From positions 124,001 through 188,000 of the forward strand of contig NZ_JAUQSY010000008.1 in the NCBI RefSeq assembly GCF_030580865.1: a stretch of DNA of 64,000 nucleotides. The letters are read 5' to 3'. The notes beneath the pieces were generated by a model. That model was not told where the DNA came from. It saw only the letters and a program-made list of their open reading frames with translations, and made no database searches. This DNA comes from Hymenobacter aranciens. Its GTDB lineage: Bacteria; Bacteroidota; Bacteroidia; Cytophagales; Hymenobacteraceae. How positions within the stretch are numbered: the stretch's first letter is position 1; the number at the start of each line of letters is the position of its first letter. Position numbers and translations under genes: made by a program. Positions 59,400 to 64,000 of this stretch are shown one piece after another.

Positions 59400-61958
59400 T
59401 TACAGCTTATAGCTGAGCGTGGCCGAGAAGTTGCGCGGTGCAATGGGGTTCACGCTGTTGTCGTCGTGCAGGTTGTAGCTCAGCTCGTCGAGGATGTTAG
59501 CCAGCTTCACGCGGACCGAAAACCGGTTGTAGGCGTAGCCCAGCGAGGCATCGAAGAGGAAATAATCGGGGATGCTGATGAGGCGGAAGGTATCGGTGAA
59601 GGGCAGGCCGGTGCTGGCGTCGACCTGGCGGGTGTTGCGGCCGGCCAGCTTGTCGCCCACGTAGTAGCCCGTCACGCCGGCCGAGAGGCCGCGCAGGAAG
59701 GTGCTGCTACCGAAGGCCTGCCCGAAGCTGTAGAACGCGCTAAGGTTAGCGGTGTGAGCGGGGTTGTAGCGCAGGCGGCTGCCGGTTTCGTAGAGGTTGC
59801 TTTTGGTGTAGGACGTGTGGTTGTAGCTGTAGCCGGCAATCAGCGACCAGCCCTGTAGGGGCTTGCTTTGCACATCCACTTCCACGCCTTTGCTGGTCAC
59901 CTCGCCGGCCAGCTCCTGGGCGGTGGGGTTGTTTTTATTCCAGGCGGGGTTTTCCACGCCGGCGCCGAGAAACTGCTGGATAGTCTGGGCCTGGTTGCTG
60001 TTCACGATGCGGTAGGCCGTCACGTTGGCCGACAGCGCGCCCTTGAACAGGTCGTTTTTGATGCCTACTTCGTACTGGTCGATGAGCGACGGCGCCAGCG
60101 GCGCGCCATCCGGGCTGATGCCGGTGTTAGGCGTGAAGGAGTTGGAGTAGGAAGCGAAGACCGAGCTGGTTTTGATGGGCTGGTACACCAGGCCCAGGCG
60201 CGGCGAGAAAGCATTGTCGTAGCGGCGGTTTTCCCGCACCGTCACGGCCGACGACGTGGCCGTCAGGCTGGGGTAGGTGTACACGTCGCTGGGGGTTTCC
60301 TGGTAGCTCCAGCGCAGGCCGGCCAGCACTTTCACGTGCTCGCCGAGGCTGATGAGGTCCTGCACGTAGAAGCCGGCGCGGCGGGTGTTGCCCTGCGTGC
60401 GGGTGTTGTAGCGCAGCTGGTCGAAGCTGGTCACGGGCTTGGCCGGGGCGCCCAGCATCCGGCTACGGTCCAGCACGTTGATGGAATCGTAGGGCTGGGC
60501 AATGTAGGTCAGGGCGTTGGTGGCATACTGGTCAGCATCGGCCCCCAGCAGCACCGTGTGGCCCAGGAAGCCCGTGCGGAAGGTGCCCGTCAGGTCGGCC
60601 TGGGCGAAGAAGTAGTTTTCGGCCGTTTCCGTGCGGTTGAGGCTGCGGAGCATGTTACCGTAGAGGGCGGCTTTGGGCGTGGGCGCCACGTAGCTAGGCG
60701 TGCCCGCAGTGCCGCGCGCCGGACGGAAGCCGTTGTTGATGCCCACGGGGCGCGAGCCGCTGCGCAGCTCATTATCATAGCGCTGGAAGCCGCCCACTGT
60801 CCGGATTTGCCAGGCCTCGCTCAGGCGGCTGGTGATAGTGGCGGTGGCGCTGGTTTGCTGGGTGGCATTGGTGGCGCCGGGCACATTCAGGAAGCGGCTG
60901 CGCGACTCCAGAATGTTGTAGTCGATGGCGCCGATGCCGAAATCCGGCGTACGGTTGTCGCGCAGGTAGTCGCCCTCCAGCACCAGCTCCGTTTTGGGGG
61001 TGAGGCGGAAAAGCAGCGAGGGGTTGACGTACACGCGGTTAGACTTCACTTCGTCGCGGTAGCTGTCGCTGCGCTCGTAGGTGCCGTTCAGGCGGAAGGC
61101 CACTTTGCTGCTCTGGCCCACGGCGCCGTACACGTCAAACGTCGGCTTCACGAAGCCGAAGCTGCCTGCGCGCAGCCCCACCGAGCCGCCGCGCTCAAAA
61201 AGCGGCTTCTTGGTTACTAGGTTCAGCACGCCGCCGGCGGCTACGTTGCCGTAGAGGATGGCGGCGCTGCCCTTCAGCACTTCCATGCGCTCGAGCGAGC
61301 TTACCTCGGGCATTACGCCGTTATTGAAGCGTACGCCGTTTTTGAAGGTGTTGTTGGAGCCGTAGGCGAAGCCGCGGCTGCCCAGCTCTTCCTGGGTGCC
61401 GCCGGTGGTGCTGGTCACGTACAGGCCGGCCACGTTGGTCAGCACGTCGCTCAGGCGCAGGGCCTGCTGCTGCTCCAGCACCTCGCGCTCCACCGTCACC
61501 ACGCTCTGCGGCAGGTCGAGCGGGGCCACGGGCAGCTTGCCGATGGTGGCGGGGCGCTGGTTGAGGCTTTTGTTGCCCATCACAGTCACTTCCGTCAGCT
61601 GCTGCTCGCCTTTGGCCAGCGCGATGGGTGGCAGCGTGGCCACGCGGCCGGGCTTCACTTCCACAGTTAACTCCTGGGGCACACAGCCCAGGCAGCTGAT
61701 GGTGAGCACCTGCCAGCCAGCAGGCGCGCTCAGGCGGAAGCTGCCATCGGCGGCCGGGCTGGTGCCCAGCTGCGTCCCTTTCACCAGAATGGATACGTGG
61801 CTGGCATCCTCGCCTCCCGTCAGCTGCACCCGGCCTTCCACGGTGCCCATGGCGGCCGCACCGCGTTGGTGGCCTTCGTGAGCAGCATGGTGCTGCGCCA
61901 GGCCTACGGTAGGCAACAGGCTGCTGGAAAGAAGCAAAGAGAGGAAAATTGGGCGCAT
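59400..61958 (-). CDS. TonB-dependent receptor, siderophore type
   Basis: 852 aa. Signal MRPIFLSLLLSSSLLPTVGLA. N-terminal CarboxypepD_reg-like domain (45-120, GTVEGRVQLTGG), then plug with the segments PLDLPQSVVTVERE, LSDVLTNVAGLYV and LERMEVLKGSAAILYGNVAAGGVLNLVTKKP quoted in part. It ends in the C-terminal beta-strand FSATLSYKL. The plug signature LERMEVLKGSAAILYG matches siderophore receptors. Together with the PepSY protein it should import a ferric complex over the outer membrane. A Fur-like site lies in the promoter. Confidence 0.92.
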   Translation of the reverse strand: MRPIFLSLLLSSSLLPTVGLAQHHAAHEGHQRGAAAMGTVEGRVQLTGGEDASHVSILVKGTQLGTSPAADGSFRLSAPAGWQVLTISCLGCVPQELTVEVKPGRVATLPPIALAKGEQQLTEVTVMGNKSLNQRPATIGKLPVAPLDLPQSVVTVEREVLEQQQALRLSDVLTNVAGLYVTSTTGGTQEELGSRGFAYGSNNTFKNGVRFNNGVMPEVSSLERMEVLKGSAAILYGNVAAGGVLNLVTKKPLFERGGSVGLRAGSFGFVKPTFDVYGAVGQSSKVAFRLNGTYERSDSYRDEVKSNRVYVNPSLLFRLTPKTELVLEGDYLRDNRTPDFGIGAIDYNILESRSRFLNVPGATNATQQTSATATITSRLSEAWQIRTVGGFQRYDNELRSGSRPVGINNGFRPARGTAGTPSYVAPTPKAALYGNMLRSLNRTETAENYFFAQADLTGTFRTGFLGHTVLLGADADQYATNALTYIAQPYDSINVLDRSRMLGAPAKPVTSFDQLRYNTRTQGNTRRAGFYVQDLISLGEHVKVLAGLRWSYQETPSDVYTYPSLTATSSAVTVRENRRYDNAFSPRLGLVYQPIKTSSVFASYSNSFTPNTGISPDGAPLAPSLIDQYEVGIKNDLFKGALSANVTAYRIVNSNQAQTIQQFLGAGVENPAWNKNNPTAQELAGEVTSKGVEVDVQSKPLQGWSLIAGYSYNHTSYTKSNLYETGSRLRYNPAHTANLSAFYSFGQAFGSSTFLRGLSAGVTGYYVGDKLAGRNTRQVDASTGLPFTDTFRLISIPDYFLFDASLGYAYNRFSVRVKLANILDELSYNLHDDNSVNPIAPRNFSATLSYKL

Positions 61959-61964
61959 CGGCTA

Positions 61965-62018
61965 TTTAGAACAATTCAAAACTACCGCAAAGGTCTACCT
62001 TATTTAGAAGCTGTACAA
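61965..62018 (-). promoter_or_regulatory. Promoter and possible Fur-like operator of TonB receptor
   Basis: On the minus strand: -33 TTG (62018-62016), 20 bases, then GACCTTTG (61995-61988), 7 of 8 matches to the -7 element. Just downstream is an inverted repeat TTTAGAA-CAA-TTCAAAA (61965-61981, plus-strand reading), one mismatch from perfect and AT-rich, in the place expected for a repressor. Fur control is inferred from gene type and position only. Confidence 0.5.
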
Positions 62019-62093
62019 ACAAATTTTTTGTTTGCTATCAATTTGCTTTAGCCAGCCGGCCGCTTTCCTTCATTAATAAACTGTCTATCACAC

Positions 62094-62126
62094 AAAAAGC
62101 CCTCAACACGACGTTAAGGGCTTTTG
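62094..62126. terminator. Hairpin terminator
   Basis: AAAAGCCCT / AGGGCTTTT-type stem (with CAACACGACGTTA loop) and T-run. It lies 40 bp before the stop codon of the LLM oxidoreductase gene and probably ends that transcript. Confidence 0.75.
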
Positions 62127-62165
62127 ATTAAGGCCAGATTACTCCAGCTCATAACGGGTAGCAGG

Positions 62166-63212
62166 TCAGCTTTCGCTAAGTGCCGGCGCGGCCTCTCCTA
62201 CCGCTTGGGGCAACGCAAAAGCTTCCGCCAATAACTCATACGAGCGCAGCCGGTCCTGAAAATCAGCCGTGATGGTAACCACCACAATCTCATCAACATC
62301 ATAATCGGCCGCCAGCTTCGTGAGCTGCTTACGCACCTGCTCGGGGGTGCCGCTCACCACGCGGTTGCGGTTGCGGGCCAGGTGAATTTCGTCCTCAGGC
62401 GTGAACTGGTAAGCGGCCACTTCTTCGGCGCTGGGATACGTCAGCCGCTCGCCTTTGCCAAAGCGCAGGAGCTGCAAATCGGTAGCGGCGCGCAGCTGGC
62501 GGGCTTTTTCCTCGGTGTCGGCACAGAGCACGAAAATGGCCAGATTGGCCTCAGGCTCCGGCAGTTCGGCGGAGGGGCGAAAACGCTGGCGGTACTGCGC
62601 CACGGCGGCCGGGCCACCGTTGGGGTTGATGAACTGGGCGAAGGAAAATGCGGCGCCGAGATGGGCGGCAAACAGGCCGCTCTGGCCGCTGGAGCTCAGC
62701 AGCCACAGGGCAGGCACGGTGGCAGCCTGCGGAATGGCCATCACCCGCTCATGGATGGTTTCGGGCACCCGGTCGTCGCGCAGATAGGCCTGCAGGTCCA
62801 TGAGCTGCTCGGCAAACTCTTTGTCTTCGAATTTATTGTGTGGGTTGAGGGCGTAGGCAGTAAGCCGGTCGCCGCCGGGGGCGCGGCCCAAACCCAGGTC
62901 GATGCGGCCGGGGAAAAGGGTTTCGAGCAGGCGAAAGTTTTCGGCCACTTTCAGGGCCGAGTAGTGCGGCAGCATCACGCCGCCCGAGCCCAGGCGGATG
63001 CGCTGGGTATGGTTGCCGAGGTGAGCAATAAGCACTTCGGGCGCCGAACCGGCCAGGGTATGGGTGTTGTGGTGCTCGCTCACCCAGAAGCGGTGGTAGC
63101 CGAGACGGTCGGCCAGCTGGGCCAGGGCGGTGGTTTCGAGCAGGGCCTGGCGGGCGGTGGCGCCGGGGCGGATGGGCGACTGGTCGAGAACGGAAAGGCG
63201 GAGAGTGGACAT
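62166..63212 (-). CDS. LLM class flavin-dependent oxidoreductase
   Basis: 348 aa with the luciferase-like monooxygenase fold. Starts MSTLRLSVLDQSPIRPG, then FWVSEHHNTHTLAGSAPEVLI with the conserved His pair, and LGSGGVMLPHYSALKVAE. FPGRIDLGLGRAPGGD is the family flavin loop. It is like the group named after MsnO8/YhbW. It probably uses FMNH2 to oxidise a small organic substrate, which is unknown. The gene faces away from the receptor gene and has a repeat upstream. Confidence 0.87.
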   Translation of the reverse strand: MSTLRLSVLDQSPIRPGATARQALLETTALAQLADRLGYHRFWVSEHHNTHTLAGSAPEVLIAHLGNHTQRIRLGSGGVMLPHYSALKVAENFRLLETLFPGRIDLGLGRAPGGDRLTAYALNPHNKFEDKEFAEQLMDLQAYLRDDRVPETIHERVMAIPQAATVPALWLLSSSGQSGLFAAHLGAAFSFAQFINPNGGPAAVAQYRQRFRPSAELPEPEANLAIFVLCADTEEKARQLRAATDLQLLRFGKGERLTYPSAEEVAAYQFTPEDEIHLARNRNRVVSGTPEQVRKQLTKLAADYDVDEIVVVTITADFQDRLRSYELLAEAFALPQAVGEAAPALSES

Positions 63213-63266
63213 GCTACACGGATGTAAGATGTCTAAAACCTTGATTCCGCTGCTAAGTTTGAACGA

Positions 63267-63366
63267 GGTAGAGACGCAATAGTTGAAGTCTCGTCGTGCG
63301 CGCCGTTAGTTAAATAAGCAAAGGGGTTTCGTTCAACGACGAGACTCCAACTATTGCGTCTCTACC
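63267..63366. repeat. Intergenic hairpin, family D
   Basis: Arms GGTAGAGACGCAATAGTTGA... (63267-63297) and complement (63336-63366), loop about 38 nt, one or two mismatches. The right arm includes the stop codon TAG of the AraC gene (63362-63364). Confidence 0.92.
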
Positions 63367-64000
63367 GCAGCTGCGTCGGGCTCACGCCAAACTTTTTCTT
63401 AAACGCCGTGCTGAAATGCTGCACCGACGAATACCCTAGCTCAAAAGCCAGCTCGCTGGCCGTTTTCCGGCGTTCCAGCAGCTGGGCTTTGGCATCGGCG
63501 AGGCGGTAGTCGCTGAGGTAGCCGAAAACGGTTTGGCCAAATAACTCCTTGAAGCCGGCCTTGAGCTTGAATTCATTGAGCCCCGCCACGCGGGCCAGCT
63601 CGGGCAGGCTAGGCGGCAGGGCCAGGTGCTGAATGAGATAGTCGCGGGCAAAGAGCAGCCGCTCGCGGTCGTAGTCGCTGCGAACGTGGCGGCGCGGCCC
63701 CTGCGCCTGCTCGAAGGCCTCGGCCTGCAGCACCAGGATTTCGAGGGCTTTGGAGTAGAGAAACAGCTTCTTGAGCGGCCCCACGAAGCGGCAGCCCAGC
63801 ACCTCGCGGATGGCTGTGTGCAAGGCCAGCCCCAGCGACAGACTTTGCTCGCTCAGCAGCCGCTGCTGGCCCGCCAGCACGGCCTCGCAGAAGCGGCGGA
63901 GTGGCTCATTGGCCTGCTGGGCCAGGGCCAGAAAAGCGGGTTTGGTGAATTGCAGGATGAAGGTTTCTTCTTCCAACTCTTCGCTACGAATCAAGCCCTC
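63362..64000 (-). CDS. AraC family transcriptional regulator, 5' end outside window
   Basis: The frame is open to the right window edge, at least 212 residues. The last 100 residues form the AraC helix-turn-helix pair: LPPSLPELARVAGLNEFKLKAGFKELFGQTVFGYLSDYRL, quoted here in part, and KTASELAFELGYSSVQHFSTAFKKKFGVSP. The remaining N-terminal part (QFTKPAFLALAQQANEPLRR) is helical and typical of Bacteroidota AraC members of the YqhC/PchR-like group. A link to the LLM gene or the siderophore receptor is possible (PchR-like regulators control siderophore uptake) but not proven. Confidence 0.88.
   Translation of the reverse strand, partial: EGLIRSEELEEETFILQFTKPAFLALAQQANEPLRRFCEAVLAGQQRLLSEQSLSLGLALHTAIREVLGCRFVGPLKKLFLYSKALEILVLQAEAFEQAQGPRRHVRSDYDRERLLFARDYLIQHLALPPSLPELARVAGLNEFKLKAGFKELFGQTVFGYLSDYRLADAKAQLLERRKTASELAFELGYSSVQHFSTAFKKKFGVSPTQLR

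Overview
The window is a GC-rich chromosomal segment of a Bacteroidota bacterium, most likely Hymenobacter or a close relative (Cytophagales). The evidence is of three kinds. Several genes are preceded by the Bacteroidota sigma-A -7 element TAnnTTTG, mostly as TACCTTTG. Some families are typical of that phylum: two-gene transketolase, menaquinone MenA, a DUF6934-like protein, a CarboxypepD_reg-TonB receptor and an LTXXQ protein behind an ECF sigma/anti-sigma pair. Nearly all proteins look like core Hymenobacter proteins. There are no rRNA genes, phage genes, transposases or recognisable CRISPR array. One tRNA-Leu(GAG) is present.

Layout. 1-13 kb: a truncated methyltransferase, a 21-bp tandem repeat, a DEAD-box helicase, a lipoprotein, a DUF2075-type ATPase gene broken by one amber codon, menA, a glutathione peroxidase-like lipoprotein, a LOG-family hydrolase, argS, and an arginase gene divergent from speA. 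13-25 kb: a tiny lipoprotein, a HAD phosphatase, hemG with a polyprenol-phosphate glycosyltransferase, a GT51 transglycosylase with a long AsmA-like N-terminus, purB, a DoxX protein, an ABC exporter, a lower-GC patch of three poorly known small genes, and PPK2. 25-41 kb: a Dps with a basic tail, an iron permease-like protein, tRNA-Leu, rqcH, an MBL hydrolase, a two-component hybrid kinase plus response regulator, a glycosyltransferase, miaA, pfkA, a TerB-like protein, a class III aminotransferase, and the sigma/anti-sigma/LTXXQ stress operon.

41-47.5 kb is the most unusual part. The two transketolase half-genes lie about 2.2 kb apart, and the area is crowded with small elements. A RelE-like toxin-antitoxin pair is flanked by a 105-bp direct repeat of the 3' end of the transketolase C-half gene. 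A DUF559 endonuclease-like gene, broken by a 32-bp duplication, sits inside long inverted arms, and an apparent empty copy of the same element lies about 3.9 kb away. Between the transketolase N-half and bcp is an array of six palindromes at about 42-bp spacing.

47.5-64 kb: an M23 peptidase, an FAH-family protein, an M48 lipoprotein, an alpha/beta hydrolase, mpl, a dnaB gene interrupted in its Walker A motif by a LAGLIDADG intein, a TauE/SafE permease, a PepSY protein with a TonB siderophore-type receptor behind a possible Fur-like operator, a luciferase-like monooxygenase, and an AraC regulator cut by the window edge.

A second theme runs through the whole window. At least six families of intergenic inverted repeats (long hairpins) lie between genes, often replacing ordinary terminators. 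In several cases they supply or abut the stop codon of the neighbouring gene.
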